This document shows, piece after piece, positions 8,274-18,076 of a stretch of 64,000 nucleotides of DNA. Under the pieces are notes generated by a model. That model saw only the letters and a list, made by a program, of their open reading frames with translations, was not told where the DNA came from and did not search any database. The stretch's first letter is position 1, and every line of letters starts with the position of its first letter. The stretch spans positions 61,916 through 125,915 of the forward strand of contig CAMDQT010000006.1 in the NCBI GenBank assembly GCA_945906305.1. Reading direction: 5' to 3'. The DNA comes from Ferrithrix thermotolerans DSM 19514. Its GTDB lineage: Bacteria > Actinomycetota > Acidimicrobiia > Acidimicrobiales > CAIXPF01. A program made the translations under genes and the position numbers.

Positions 8274-9119
8274 ATGCGCTTCGGGGTGACATTGACCAAC
8301 AATTGGGGAGTCCACGACGTGGAAGGCTTGGTGGCGCTGGGCCCCTGGCTCGAAGAGTTGGGCTTCGACTCGGTTTGGGTCAACCACCACGTCCTCAACA
8401 TTGGCTATGTCCACGACCGCCTCGGTAACCGTCCTTACCACGACGCCCTCACAGTGCTGACCTGGGTCGCCGCACGCACCAAGACCATTCGCCTCGGTAC
8501 CAGCGTGCTGGTCCTGCCCTACCTGCATCCAATGGTGCTGGCCAAGACCCTCGCTACGCTCGACCAGCTCTCCGGTGGCCGAGTCATCGCGGGAATCGGG
8601 GTGGGTGGACTCGAGGCCGAGCACGAACTGCTCAACATGGTTCCCTTCGCCGAACGCGGCGCCTACGGCGACGAGTTCATCGCCGTCATGCGAACGCTGT
8701 GGCAAGACGCTGAACCAAGCCATACTGGTCAGTACTTTCGCCTTGAGGGCGCCCTCGCTTCACCCAAACCGGCGCAAAACCCCTTGCCGATCTTCATCGG
8801 CGGCAACGGTGGCCCGGCCCTGCGCCGCGTCGCCCGTTTCGCTCAGGGCTGGCACCCGCTAGGCATGTCACCGCAGCGACTGGCGCCGCGTCTACTGGCG
8901 TTGGAGGAGGCGCTCGCCCAGCAGGGCCGAAGCCGAGCGGACTGCGAGTTGTCCCTGCGTTGGGATGTCCAAGCCGACGTGGACCCGCGTGCATGGCTTG
9001 AGCAGTTCCGCGAGCAGGGAGTCGACGAGATCGTCTGGTCCCTCGGCACCGCAGACCTCGATCTGTTCCGCCGGACATTCGAGCGTTTGGCGGCTGAGGT
9101 CATCGCCGACTTCCGCTGA
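8274..9119 (+). CDS. LLM-class oxidoreductase, probably F420-dependent
   Basis: Compact luciferase-like enzyme of 281 residues resembling the short F420-dependent LLM subfamily. It starts MRFGVTLTNNWGVHDVEG and has SVWVNHHV, the strand TIRLGTSVLVLPYLHP, and GGRVIAGIGVGGLEAEHELL. In such enzymes reduced deazaflavin F420 delivers hydride to the substrate. The cofactor assignment is inferred from subfamily resemblance and not from a decisive residue. It lies 89 nt after the MFS gene on the same strand and converges with the secreted protein gene that follows (16 nt apart). Confidence 0.87.
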   Translation: MRFGVTLTNNWGVHDVEGLVALGPWLEELGFDSVWVNHHVLNIGYVHDRLGNRPYHDALTVLTWVAARTKTIRLGTSVLVLPYLHPMVLAKTLATLDQLSGGRVIAGIGVGGLEAEHELLNMVPFAERGAYGDEFIAVMRTLWQDAEPSHTGQYFRLEGALASPKPAQNPLPIFIGGNGGPALRRVARFAQGWHPLGMSPQRLAPRLLALEEALAQQGRSRADCELSLRWDVQADVDPRAWLEQFREQGVDEIVWSLGTADLDLFRRTFERLAAEVIADFR

Positions 9120-9135
9120 AACCGTGCTGGCGGGC

Positions 9136-10056
9136 TCAACCGTTGAGGTTGATGGCGCCACAGTCCACGATGCGACCTGCCTCTGCTGGCGCGTTGGGCT
9201 CCGTGACGACCTTGGCCGCGCCGCGAACCACCAAGTGTTCGCCTTCACGGTCATAGATCTGCCGGGTCACGTCGAAACCAGAAACCGGGTGAGCCACCGA
9301 TGTCACCTCGACCAGGGTGGGCCCTTCCTCGGTGGTCTCGCATCGCAAGCCCTCCTGGTGACCGAAGGACGCCCCGACCACGAACGCGACCCGACCGCCA
9401 GAGCGGTGGACCATCGGCACGAGATCACACCCGACGACCCGGAATAGCCCCACCGTTTGGGCCGAGGCACCCGACCCCATGAGCGCAAAAAGCACCGGCC
9501 GTGCTGGCTCGCCACCCGCCTCGGTGCCCGGTCCCACCAGCACCGCGCCGAGCACTCGCACCTCACCGGGCGATGGGTCTTCCGCTACTGCCGCGTCCGA
9601 GCCCCCGCCGGCCGCGAAGCTCACCCGCAGGTGCCAGTCTCCAGCCCCGGGCCGGGGCCCGATGGCATAGCTCGTCACGGTGTCCACGGCACCGTCGCGG
9701 TCAAGGTCGGCGCTGATGCTGCGTAGCCGTCCCGCCCCTGACGCCAGCACGGGGAGCGTGCAGGGCGGGGTGGACCCCGAAGCCCCCGACCTCGTCGATG
9801 CCAGCCCACCGGCACCCGCCGAGGCGGCCGTCGTCGCGGCCCCAGCCCCACGCTCCGCGCCCGAGGCTGGGCGACTACCGGCGGGGGTCGCCGAAGCAGT
9901 CTGGGCGGCCGCGGCGCCCGTTTTCGAGGTACCGGCAGGCGGATGTCGTTCCGCGGCAAGCTCAGCACCTCGACACGATGCGGTGATTCCTACCAAAGCG
10001 GCCATCGCGAGCAGCGACACCACGAGCGATCCCCGGCGACGGCGGGCTTCGAGCAA
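9136..10056 (-). CDS. Secreted or lipid-anchored hypothetical protein, Ala-rich
   Basis: Hypothetical exported protein of 306 residues. The N-terminus has an Arg-rich n-region (residues 5-8), a hydrophobic core (about 10-25) and Cys28 in ITASC, a poor but possible lipobox. An Ala/Thr/Pro-rich linker follows to about residue 95, then a globular part with SADLDRDGAVDTVTSYAIG, which resembles a calcium-binding FG-GAP-like loop. The start is TTG 10056, supported by a perfect AGGAGG six bases upstream; no better ATG or GTG is in frame. No enzymatic motif is recognised. It converges with the LLM gene at 8274-9119. Confidence 0.72.
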   Translation of the reverse strand: MLEARRRRGSLVVSLLAMAALVGITASCRGAELAAERHPPAGTSKTGAAAAQTASATPAGSRPASGAERGAGAATTAASAGAGGLASTRSGASGSTPPCTLPVLASGAGRLRSISADLDRDGAVDTVTSYAIGPRPGAGDWHLRVSFAAGGGSDAAVAEDPSPGEVRVLGAVLVGPGTEAGGEPARPVLFALMGSGASAQTVGLFRVVGCDLVPMVHRSGGRVAFVVGASFGHQEGLRCETTEEGPTLVEVTSVAHPVSGFDVTRQIYDREGEHLVVRGAAKVVTEPNAPAEAGRIVDCGAINLNG

Positions 10057-10062
10057 CGGATT

Positions 10063-10068
10063 CCTCCT
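10063..10068 (-). promoter_or_regulatory. Shine-Dalgarno AGGAGG that decides a TTG start
   Basis: On the minus strand AGGAGG is followed by six bases and TTG (10056). The full match to the anti-Shine-Dalgarno sequence is the main reason to accept the TTG start of the exported protein gene. Confidence 0.7.
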
Positions 10069-10151
10069 GCGCGATCAACCATCAGGATACGGCCGTTCGA
10101 CCCAATCAGAACCGGACCCGGGGGCCAACCCCCGCGCCGATGGGACCGGGA

Positions 10152-11003
10152 TCAGCGCCCGTCGGGCCGATACAGGCGTATGGGGTGCGGCTCGGTGAGC
10201 CACTTCGCCTGCTTGCGCCACGGCTTGCCGGCCCGGAAGCCGCCATCGACCACCAGCGCGTGGCCGGTAATCCACTCGCTGTCCCCCGAAGCGAGGAACA
10301 ACGCCGCCTTGGCGATGTCGAGGGCCTCACCCATCCGATGCATCGGTTGGGCATCAACCGTCGCCGCTCGTGCCTTTACCAGGGTTCGTTCCGCCGACTC
10401 ACGGCCTGCGGTACCGAGCGGCTTGCCGGCGTAGAGCGGGGTGGCGATGAAACCGGGGCAGATGCAGTTGACCCGCACGTTCTGCTCGGCGAGTTCGTTG
10501 GCCACCGTCGTGGTGAGCTGCACCACCGCCGCCTTGGCCACGTTGTACAGATGCGCACCTACCCCGCCGCCCAGACCGGCAATGGACGCGGTGGAGATGA
10601 TCGAACCGGACCCCTGCGCCTTGAGCACCGGAGCGGCATACTTCATCCCGTAGAACACGCCCTTGAGCAGCACGTCGAAGGTGATGTCCCAGTCCTCACT
10701 GGAGATGGACTCGACCGGACCCATGGCACCGCCGAACCCGGCATTGTTGAAGATGCAGTCGAATCGGCCGAACCGCTTTGTCGCCTCCGCCACCAGCGCC
10801 GCGACCTGCTCCTCCTTGGTGACATTGCATTCCAGGAAGGCGCAGTGTTCGCCGAGTCGGCCAGCGGTCTCCTCGCCGACTTCCACCTGCATATCGCCGA
10901 TGACCACCGAGGCCCCTTCGGCGATGAACAGCTCTGCGGTGGCGGCGCCGATACCGCTGGCCCCACCGGTGATGACCGCCACCTGACCGTCTAGTCGTCC
11001 CAT
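10152..11003 (-). CDS. SDR-family NAD(P)-dependent oxidoreductase
   Basis: Classical short-chain dehydrogenase of 283 residues. The cofactor-binding glycine motif TGGASGIG is at residues 12-19, NNAG at 86-89, and the catalytic triad is the serine in the ISTASIAG stretch plus Tyr153 and Lys157 (YNVAK). The frame runs 44 codons further upstream, but ATG 11003 gives the canonical MGRLDGQVAVITGG start and has a G-rich ribosome site about 6 nt upstream. The protein is slightly longer than the usual 250 residues because of a C-terminal tail after VVDGGFRAG. The next gene upstream on this strand is an LLM oxidoreductase (94 nt away), so it may oxidise or reduce an alcohol or ketone in the same pathway. 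Confidence 0.92.
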   Translation of the reverse strand: MGRLDGQVAVITGGASGIGAATAELFIAEGASVVIGDMQVEVGEETAGRLGEHCAFLECNVTKEEQVAALVAEATKRFGRFDCIFNNAGFGGAMGPVESISSEDWDITFDVLLKGVFYGMKYAAPVLKAQGSGSIISTASIAGLGGGVGAHLYNVAKAAVVQLTTTVANELAEQNVRVNCICPGFIATPLYAGKPLGTAGRESAERTLVKARAATVDAQPMHRMGEALDIAKAALFLASGDSEWITGHALVVDGGFRAGKPWRKQAKWLTEPHPIRLYRPDGR

Positions 11004-11097
11004 GTCCCACTCCCCCTCAGGTACCGGCAGTGCGAGCAACCGGCGTCGAATCAGGCCACGGTAGCGGCCGCGCCGGGGCGGCACTCGCCGCGGCCGC

Positions 11098-12303
11098 TCA
11101 ACGAAGGATCGTCGCCTTTTCCACCGATGCCCCAACCACGGGGATCTCGTCGTCCGCTAGTGGCTTCATCCAGCTCTTGCGGGCCAGCGCTGCCTCGAGG
11201 TATGGCGCCAACTCGGCCGCCTTGCTGGCCTCGCGGGCCTCGCGGAACGGCTCGAATTGGGGCAGAACCTCGTTACCGAACAGTTCGAGCGAGTGGCAGA
11301 TGTCCTCGTGACGGTTCAGGCCGCCCTGCTGCAGGAAGATCACCTGGTCGACACCGACATCCTCGTACGCCTTGACCAGTTCGCCGAACTGAGCTGGCGT
11401 CCCGATGCCCGCTGCGGGCTTGGACAGACCCCGGACCGACGATTGGGCGAGGTAGTCCTCCCACAGGGTGGTTCGACCGGGCACGTTGGGCTTTTCGACC
11501 AACGCCCGCATGGCGTAGTTGAAGAACCGGAACCCGTCGATTCCTTTCTGCACCGCTCGGTCGGGATCGTGGTCAAGCGAGAAGGGCGCCACCATGGCGA
11601 TATTGGCATTGACGGCGTGGCCCAACGCGACGCACTCCTCGGAGCGAATGATCGAGTAATAGGCGTCGGCCCAACGCTTGGCCTCATCGGGGTCCACGAA
11701 GCTGAACGCCAGCGCCCCCAGGCCGTTGCGCGCCGCGGTCTCGATGGTCGCCCGGTTGGTGCACGCCATCCACATCGGCGGGTGCGGCTTTTGCACCGGC
11801 TTGGGCAGCACGTTGCGGCACGGCATCGAGAAATACTGGCCCTCGAACCCTGGATAGGGATCCATGGCCATCATGTTGGCGATCTGCTCGGCCGCTTCGA
11901 GGGCCATGGCCCGCTTTTCTTTGCCGCTGATGTTGAAGCCCCGCAACTCCATACGGGTGGCGCTCTCACCAATGCCGAGTTCAGCGCGGCCCGACGACAC
12001 CAGGTCCAACATGCCGACCGCTTCTGCGGTGCGGGCCGGGTGGTTGTACCGCGGGATCACCTGGCGGATGCCAAAGCCGACGCGGATACGTTCGGTCTTG
12101 GCCGCCAGGGCGGCCAGGAACACCTCCGACGCCGAGCAATGCGAGTACTCGTCGAGGAAGTGGTGTTCAACCGCCCAGGCATGGTGAATACCCAGCTTGT
12201 CGGCCAACACCACCTGCTCGATGGCTTCCTGGACGAGGCGCAACTCGGCCTTGTCGTCCCACGGCTTGGGCAACTGCAACTCGTAGAAAACCCCGAAACG
12301 CAT
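11098..12303 (-). CDS. LLM-class flavin-dependent oxidoreductase
   Basis: Luciferase-like oxidoreductase of 401 residues, a clear paralogue of the enzyme at 4538-5620. Both open with MRFGVFYEL and share WAVEHHFLDEYSH and the SSGRAELGIGESATRMEL-type strand. The paralogue has LEFGTGRSATWTEL at the same position. The extra 40 residues are at the C-terminus (EAREASKAAELAPYLEAAL onward). The ATG is preceded by GGGGGTTGG. It is followed by the SDR gene (94 nt) and preceded by acetoacetyl-CoA synthetase, also 94 nt, so the three may be one transcript. The substrate is unknown. Confidence 0.92.
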   Translation of the reverse strand: MRFGVFYELQLPKPWDDKAELRLVQEAIEQVVLADKLGIHHAWAVEHHFLDEYSHCSASEVFLAALAAKTERIRVGFGIRQVIPRYNHPARTAEAVGMLDLVSSGRAELGIGESATRMELRGFNISGKEKRAMALEAAEQIANMMAMDPYPGFEGQYFSMPCRNVLPKPVQKPHPPMWMACTNRATIETAARNGLGALAFSFVDPDEAKRWADAYYSIIRSEECVALGHAVNANIAMVAPFSLDHDPDRAVQKGIDGFRFFNYAMRALVEKPNVPGRTTLWEDYLAQSSVRGLSKPAAGIGTPAQFGELVKAYEDVGVDQVIFLQQGGLNRHEDICHSLELFGNEVLPQFEPFREAREASKAAELAPYLEAALARKSWMKPLADDEIPVVGASVEKATILR

Positions 12304-12397
12304 CGTTCCAACCCCCAGATCCAGACGCGATCATCGCATCGATATCGTCGGTCACGACCCCACCCCGAAGCGAATCGGCCCGCCCGAAATGGCCCGC

Positions 12398-14380
12398 CTA
12401 CCGCGTCCGGGCGAACTCTTCGAACCCAGCCAGGGATTCGGGGTTGGCCAAAGAACCCTTGCTCGCCACCTTGTCGGCGTCGGCGCCCTGCAGGATGCGC
12501 TTGACCGGCAACTCCAGCTTCTTGCCTGAAAGCGTGCGCGGCACGGCCGCCACCGCAACCATACGGTCTGGTATGTGACGCGGTGACAGATCGGCCCGCA
12601 ACGCGGCGGCAATTCGGCCCCGCAACGCGTCGTCGAGTTCGACGCCGCCTTGCAACACCACGAACAGCAGCAACTCACCGGCAGTGCCACCAGCGTCCTC
12701 GAGGTGAACCACCAAGCTGTCCGCCACCTCTTCCAGGCCCTCCACCACCGAATAGAACTCCGAAGTCCCCAACCGAACGCCGCCTCGGTTGAGCGTGGCG
12801 TCGGAACGACCAGAGATCACGCAGGAACCGTGCTCGGTGAAACTCAGCCAGTCGCCGTGGCGCCACACCCCAGGGAAATCCTCGAAATAGGCGGCGCGGT
12901 ACTTAGCCCCGTCGGGATCGTTCCAGAACCCCACCGGCATTGACGGCATGGGTTCGCTCACCACCAGCTCCCCGGTCTCGCCCGGTGCCACGGCCACGCC
13001 GTCTGGCCCGAATGCCTCCAGCTTGCAGCCCAGGTACGGACGGGACATCTCACCGGACCACACCGGGGTGAGCGACGTCATGCCTACGAACGCCGAGGCG
13101 ATGTCGGTGCCGCCGGACACCGAGTTGAGGAACAGGCGCGAACCAAGTTGTTCATAGAGGTAGTCGAAGGCCTCCGGCGGCAACGGTGCCCCGGTGGATG
13201 CCACGCTGCGCAGCGCGGAGAGGTCTCCGGCATCGCCGAGACGCAGCCCCTGCTTGCGACAGGACACGTAGTACGGGGCGGACCCGCCGAAAAACGTCAC
13301 CTTTTCCTCCGCCGCCATCGCCCACAGGCCCAACGCGTCGGGATACAGGGGGTTTCCGTCGAGACAGACCAACGTGGCACCGAACAACAGCGTGGACAGC
13401 ACGTAGTTCCACATCATCCAGCCCGTGGTGGAGAACCAGAACAGTCGCTCATCTGGCCGGACATCGTTGAACAGACCGAGCAGCTTGTGGTGCTCCAGGG
13501 TGACCCCGCCGTGGCCATGCACGATGGCCTTGGGCAGCCCGGTGGTGCCGGAGGAGTACAGCACATAAAGCGGATGGGTGAAACCCACCGGGTCGAACAA
13601 GGCGGCACCGGCAGCAGGTTCGTTCGCCAGCAACTCGTCCCAGGTCATGGCGGCGGGCACCCGGGCTGGATCGGGATCGAGGTAGGGCAGCACCACCGTG
13701 GTCTGCACCGTCGGCAAGGCGGCCCGAATAGCGGCAACCTCGGCCACCCGGTCCATGACGCGGTCGCCGAAACGGTAGCCGTCGACAACGAGCAGGACCT
13801 TGGGCTCGATCTGCCCGAACCGGTCCACGACGGAGCGGGTGCCGAACTCAGGGGCGCAGCTTGACCACACTGCGCCCATCGACGTGGTGGCCAGGAAGGC
13901 CACGACGGTTTCGGGCACATGAGGCAGATAGGCGGCAACGCGATCACCGGCCACCACACCAAGTTTCGCCAGCCCGGCCCGACAACGGGCCACCGCCACC
14001 GCGAGCTCGCCGTAGGTCATCTCGCTGCGCGCTCGGGTCTGGGAGCGACCGACCAGGGCAACCCGGTGACGGTTTGCCGGATCGGTGGCCACCCGCAAGA
14101 TGTGCCCGGCATAGTTGAGTGAGGCACCCTCAAACCATCGGGCTCCCGGCATCACCGCGTTGGAAAGCACCTTGCGGTACGGCGTGGCCGATTCGATGTC
14201 GAAATAGTCCCAGATCGATTGCCAAAAACCCTCGAGGTCGGTGACCGACCAGTCCCACAGGGTGTCATAGTCCTCGAAGTGGCCGAGCTCCTGCTCGCGG
14301 AGCCACTCGACATAATGCCCCAGGTTGGTGCCCGCCTTCTCGCGATCGGACGGGTTCCACAACAGATCACCAGCGGCCAT
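12398..14380 (-). CDS. aacS: Acetoacetate-CoA ligase (acetoacetyl-CoA synthetase)
   Basis: Adenylate-forming ligase of 660 residues with the N-terminal domain typical of acetoacetyl-CoA synthetases (FWQSIWDYFDIES, then PGARWFEGASLNYA). The ATP loop is YSSGTTGLPKAIVHGHGG. The C-terminal region carries SGRSDATLNRGGVRLGTSE and ends with LSGKKLELPVKRIL, which includes the catalytic lysine. The enzyme makes acetoacetyl-CoA from free acetoacetate, ATP and CoA, feeding ketone-body or polyhydroxyalkanoate metabolism. It lies 17 nt downstream of glnS on the same strand, so the two are probably read through together. Related enzymes can use other beta-keto acids, so the exact acid is inferred. Confidence 0.92.
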   Translation of the reverse strand: MAAGDLLWNPSDREKAGTNLGHYVEWLREQELGHFEDYDTLWDWSVTDLEGFWQSIWDYFDIESATPYRKVLSNAVMPGARWFEGASLNYAGHILRVATDPANRHRVALVGRSQTRARSEMTYGELAVAVARCRAGLAKLGVVAGDRVAAYLPHVPETVVAFLATTSMGAVWSSCAPEFGTRSVVDRFGQIEPKVLLVVDGYRFGDRVMDRVAEVAAIRAALPTVQTTVVLPYLDPDPARVPAAMTWDELLANEPAAGAALFDPVGFTHPLYVLYSSGTTGLPKAIVHGHGGVTLEHHKLLGLFNDVRPDERLFWFSTTGWMMWNYVLSTLLFGATLVCLDGNPLYPDALGLWAMAAEEKVTFFGGSAPYYVSCRKQGLRLGDAGDLSALRSVASTGAPLPPEAFDYLYEQLGSRLFLNSVSGGTDIASAFVGMTSLTPVWSGEMSRPYLGCKLEAFGPDGVAVAPGETGELVVSEPMPSMPVGFWNDPDGAKYRAAYFEDFPGVWRHGDWLSFTEHGSCVISGRSDATLNRGGVRLGTSEFYSVVEGLEEVADSLVVHLEDAGGTAGELLLFVVLQGGVELDDALRGRIAAALRADLSPRHIPDRMVAVAAVPRTLSGKKLELPVKRILQGADADKVASKGSLANPESLAGFEEFARTR

Positions 14381-14397
14381 AGGCCCGAAGCTAGACC

Positions 14398-16116
14398 TCA
14401 GCCCTGGCGTTTGCGGATCTTCGCCCAGTCGTCGCGCAAGCCGACCGTGCGATGGAACAGGCCAGCACGGTCAGGATCGGCGCAGTAGTAGCCGAGACGT
14501 TCGAACTGCACCCGCTGGGAGCCCGCCACTTGGGCCAGGGCCGGTTCCAGCTTTGCTCCAGTGATCACCTCGAGCGAGTCCGGGTTGAGCAACTCCAACG
14601 GGTCGCGACCGTCGGCTTCGGGATGAGCCTCGCTGAACAAGCGGTTGTAGTGGCGCACTTCGGCATCGACGGCATGGCCGACGGACACCCAATGCAGGGT
14701 GGTCTTGACCTTGCGACCATCCGGCGACTGGCCACCGGCGGTGGCGGGGTCGTAGGTGCAGCGCAGCTCGACGATCTCGCCTTCGTCGTTCTTGACCACA
14801 CCGGTGCAGCGGATGAAATAGGCGTAGCGCAACCGCACCTCGTTACCCGGCGACAGCCGGTAAAACTTGGGGGCTGGCACCTCCATGAAGTCCTCAGCCT
14901 CGAGGTACAGCTCACGGGAGAAGGGCACCAGCCGGGTCCCTGCCGCGGGATCCTCGGGGTTGTTGACCGCCTCGAGCCACTCCACCTCACCCTCGGGGTA
15001 GTTCTCGATCACCACCTTGATCGGTCGTAGCACGGCGGTGCGCCGCAACGAGGTGCGGTTCAGCTCGTCGCGCACGAATGATTCGAGCAGCTCGATCTCG
15101 TGGGTTGAGTTGACCTTGGCCACCCCGATGTGGGCGCAGAATGCCCGCAGCGCCTCCGGTGGATAGCCGAGTCGGCGAAGGCCCCGCAAGGTCGGCATGC
15201 GCGGGTCGTCCCACCCTTGCACCAGGTCGTTGGTGACCAGGTGCAGCAACTTTCGCTTGGAGAGCACGGAGTAGGTGAGTTGCAACCGGGCAAACTCATA
15301 CTGCCGGGGGTGATTGCCCGCCACCGTGAGGCCGTCGAGCTCACCGAGTTCGCCGAGACGGTCGAGGAACCACTCGTAGAGCGGCCGGTGGGCGTCGAAC
15401 TCCAACGTGCACACGGAGTGCGTCGTGCCTTCGATGGCGTCGGATTGGCCGTGGGCCCAGTCGTAGGTGGGGTAGATCGGCCAGCGGTCACCCGTGCGAT
15501 GGTGCGGCGCATGACGGATGCGATACAACACCGGATCACGCAACTGCGGGTTGGGGTGCGCCATATCGATCCGTGCCCGCAACACCCGCGCGCCGTCGGG
15601 AAACTCTCCCGCCCGCATACGACCGAACAGCTCCAGGTTCTCCTCCACGCGACGAGTCCGAAACTCGCTGTCGACACCGGCCTCGGTGAAGCTGCCCCGC
15701 TGCGCGGAGATCGTCTCGGCGTCCTGGTCATCGACATAGGCGAGGCCGGCTCCGATCAGCCGCTCCGCCCAGCGGTAGAGCTGCTCGAAGTAATCGGAGG
15801 CATAGCGCGTCTCGCCGGTGTCAAAGCCCAACCAGCGCACATCGGCCTCGATGCCGGTGACGTAGTCGACATTTTCCGTCTCGGGGTTGGTGTCATCCAT
15901 GCGCAACCGACACACGCCATCGAACTCGGCGGCAACGCCGAAGTTGAGACAGATCGACTTGGCATGGCCGATGTGCAGATAGCCGTTGGGCTCGGGCGGG
16001 AACCGGGTCTGTACCCGGCCGCCGAATGTCCCCTCCTGGCGGTCGCGCTGGACCTGCTCGCGAATGAAATCGACGTGGGTGGGGGCACTCGTTGGATCGC
16101 CGCCGGGGTTGCTCAC
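14398..16116 (-). CDS. glnS: Glutamine-tRNA ligase (GlnRS)
   Basis: Class I aminoacyl-tRNA synthetase of 572 residues, charging tRNA(Gln) directly with glutamine. The HIGH motif is at residues 48-51 in [12 protein letters not shown], and the KMSKS-equivalent is VLSKRKL at 284-290. [18 protein letters not shown] is the GlnRS-type segment that separates it from GluRS. The C-terminal anticodon-binding beta-barrel is complete, without the YqeY-like domain seen in some bacteria. The start is GTG 16116 with no strong ribosome site. Most actinobacteria lack GlnRS and make Gln-tRNA through GluRS and the GatCAB amidotransferase, so its presence is notable. Confidence 0.95.
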   Translation of the reverse strand: MSNPGGDPTSAPTHVDFIREQVQRDRQEGTFGGRVQTRFPPEPNGYLHIGHAKSICLNFGVAAEFDGVCRLRMDDTNPETENVDYVTGIEADVRWLGFDTGETRYASDYFEQLYRWAERLIGAGLAYVDDQDAETISAQRGSFTEAGVDSEFRTRRVEENLELFGRMRAGEFPDGARVLRARIDMAHPNPQLRDPVLYRIRHAPHHRTGDRWPIYPTYDWAHGQSDAIEGTTHSVCTLEFDAHRPLYEWFLDRLGELGELDGLTVAGNHPRQYEFARLQLTYSVLSKRKLLHLVTNDLVQGWDDPRMPTLRGLRRLGYPPEALRAFCAHIGVAKVNSTHEIELLESFVRDELNRTSLRRTAVLRPIKVVIENYPEGEVEWLEAVNNPEDPAAGTRLVPFSRELYLEAEDFMEVPAPKFYRLSPGNEVRLRYAYFIRCTGVVKNDEGEIVELRCTYDPATAGGQSPDGRKVKTTLHWVSVGHAVDAEVRHYNRLFSEAHPEADGRDPLELLNPDSLEVITGAKLEPALAQVAGSQRVQFERLGYYCADPDRAGLFHRTVGLRDDWAKIRKRQG

Positions 16117-16186
16117 AGCTCAATGCTCGCCGCTAGGCCGGTCCTAGGACAAGCAGCACGACCAATCAAACGGGCCACGCTCACCG

Positions 16187-17032
16187 TCATCGGCTGGCCG
16201 CGCTGGTGAATCGGCGCACGGTGAGCGTGGCGAACACCACGATGATGCCCAAGGCCCACAACAACGACTGCCAGACCGCGCCCCGGGGATCTTGCCCGTT
16301 GTACAGCGCCCGGGCGGCATCGGTGACGAGGGTGAAGGGGTTGTACTCGGCCAGGGTGCGCACCCACGGGGTCATCTGTGCCGGGTCGACGAACGCCGAG
16401 GAGACGAACGTGAGCGGAAACATCCAGATGAACCCAGCCGAGTTTGCCGCCTCGACAGAACTCACCGACAGCCCGATGAGGGCCTGAATCCAGCTGAAGG
16501 CATAGCTGAACACCAGTAGCAGCCCGGTGGCGGCCAGGCCGTTCACCACACCTCCCTCGAAGCGGAAGCCGAGGGCAAAAGCGACCAGGAGCATCACCGT
16601 GAAGGTGACAAGGTTGCGCAGGGCGTCGCTCACGGTCCGCCCGATCAGCACCGCTGATTGGGAGATGGGCAGGGACCGCAGCCGGTCGATGAACCCCTTC
16701 TGAAGGTCCTCGGCGAGGCCGACCCCAGTAAAGGCCGACCCGAAGAGCACGGTCTGAGCGAAGATCCCTGGCATCAGGTACTGCGTGTAGGACATGCCCG
16801 GGATGTCGATGGACCCACCGAACACGTAGCGGAACAGCACCACGAACATGATCGGCTGCAGGGTCGCGAACATCAGCAGCTCGGGGCTGCGGGGCATGGC
16901 CCGCAGGTGGCGGGTGGCCTCGTTCCATGAATCGCGCAGGGCCCAAAGCGCCCCACCGGGCACATCGCCGGCCCAAACCTTGCCCGCCGCGACGGGCCCG
17001 CCCTCATTGGTGTCCACGGTCGGTGCGCTCAT
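16187..17032 (-). CDS. ABC-2 type transporter permease, DrrB-like
   Basis: Membrane subunit of 281 residues with about six membrane helices and the ABC-2 family pattern, for example LMFATLQPIMFVVLFRYVFG near residue 50 and RLRSLPISQSAVLIGRTVSD in the coupling region. It resembles the daunorubicin-resistance permease DrrB. Its ATG overlaps the stop of the ATPase gene (ATGA, 17029-17032), so the pair is co-translated and forms one exporter. The exported compound is probably a hydrophobic natural product, lipid or drug; nothing nearby identifies it. Confidence 0.92.
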   Translation of the reverse strand: MSAPTVDTNEGGPVAAGKVWAGDVPGGALWALRDSWNEATRHLRAMPRSPELLMFATLQPIMFVVLFRYVFGGSIDIPGMSYTQYLMPGIFAQTVLFGSAFTGVGLAEDLQKGFIDRLRSLPISQSAVLIGRTVSDALRNLVTFTVMLLVAFALGFRFEGGVVNGLAATGLLLVFSYAFSWIQALIGLSVSSVEAANSAGFIWMFPLTFVSSAFVDPAQMTPWVRTLAEYNPFTLVTDAARALYNGQDPRGAVWQSLLWALGIIVVFATLTVRRFTSAASR

Positions 17033-17976
17033 GGCGTTGACTCCGTACCGTGCCCAGTGAGGTTCAGAAAGACGTCGTCGAGGGTGGGCCGGTGCAACAC
17101 CAGGTCACGCACCCCAACCCCGGCCGCGTCGAGGTCACGGACCAGATCGGGGGTCGTGACCCCAGACCGCACGCCCACCGTGAGCTCGCGTCCCTCCCTC
17201 AATGGTGCGACCGAGCCGTGACGCCAGCCAGCGAGCGCCTCGAGCACCGCCTCAGCATCGCTGTCAGCAGTCAACACCAGCGTCACCCGATCGCCCCCGA
17301 TGCGGGCCTTCAACTCGCCCGAGGTGCCCTCGGCGATGACCCGACCGTGGTCGACAATCACCATCCGATCGGCCAGGCGATCAGCTTCCTCGAGGTACTG
17401 AGTGGTCAGCAGCGTGGTGGTCCCCGCGGCGACGAGACCCTCAATCAACTCCCACATGCCGTGGCGGCTGCGGGGATCGAGACCCGTGGTCGGCTCGTCG
17501 AGGAAGAGCACCTTGGGCCGGGCCACGAGGCTCATGGCAAGATCCAGCCGTCGCCGCATACCGCCGGAGAACCCGTTCACGGGACGGTCCGCCGCATCGG
17601 TGAGGTCGAAGTCGGCCAGTAACTCAGCGGCTCGAACCTTGGCCTGGCGTCCAGGCAGGCGGAAGAACCGCCCGATCAGCACCAGGTTCTCTCGGGCGGT
17701 CAGCCGCCCGTCGACCGCGGCGTACTGCCCGGTCAGCCCGATACGGGCACGTACTCGCTGCGGTTCGGCGGCCACATCGATCCCGTCGATGGTGGCCCGT
17801 CCGCCGTCGGGACGAAGCAGGGTGGTCAAGATCCGCACCGCGGTGGTCTTGCCCGCGCCGTTGGGGCCGAGCACACCAAGCACGGTGCCACCCTCAAGGG
17901 ACAGGTCCAGTCCGCTCAGGGCCTCGGTTTCACCGAACCTTTTGACCAGACCCTCGGCGTACACCAACGGCGTCAT
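17029..17976 (-). CDS. ABC transporter ATPase, DrrA-like
   Basis: Nucleotide-binding subunit of 315 residues for the adjacent permease. Walker A is GPNGAGKTT at residues 37-45, the signature is FSGGMRRRLDLA and Walker B VLFLDEPTTGLD. A C-terminal regulatory extension of about 90 residues is typical of DrrA/CcmA exporters. The ATG is preceded by GGGAGGAG with 5 nt spacing. It is first in a two-gene operon with the permease. No regulator is adjacent. Confidence 0.94.
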   Translation of the reverse strand: MTPLVYAEGLVKRFGETEALSGLDLSLEGGTVLGVLGPNGAGKTTAVRILTTLLRPDGGRATIDGIDVAAEPQRVRARIGLTGQYAAVDGRLTARENLVLIGRFFRLPGRQAKVRAAELLADFDLTDAADRPVNGFSGGMRRRLDLAMSLVARPKVLFLDEPTTGLDPRSRHGMWELIEGLVAAGTTTLLTTQYLEEADRLADRMVIVDHGRVIAEGTSGELKARIGGDRVTLVLTADSDAEAVLEALAGWRHGSVAPLREGRELTVGVRSGVTTPDLVRDLDAAGVGVRDLVLHRPTLDDVFLNLTGHGTESTP

Positions 17977-18076
17977 CGTGCTCCTCCCAGTGCCCGTTCC
18001 TCGCCGGGCGGCCGAGCCAAGCTAGCGACCCGCGAGAGCGTCCCAGCCATGGGGGCCACGCACCGCAGCGGCGCGA

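Noticed and set aside
11257..12504. 415-codon open frame on the plus strand
   Set aside because: Antisense to the LLM gene at 11098-12303; composition is His/Gly/Arg-rich and nothing resembles a protein family.
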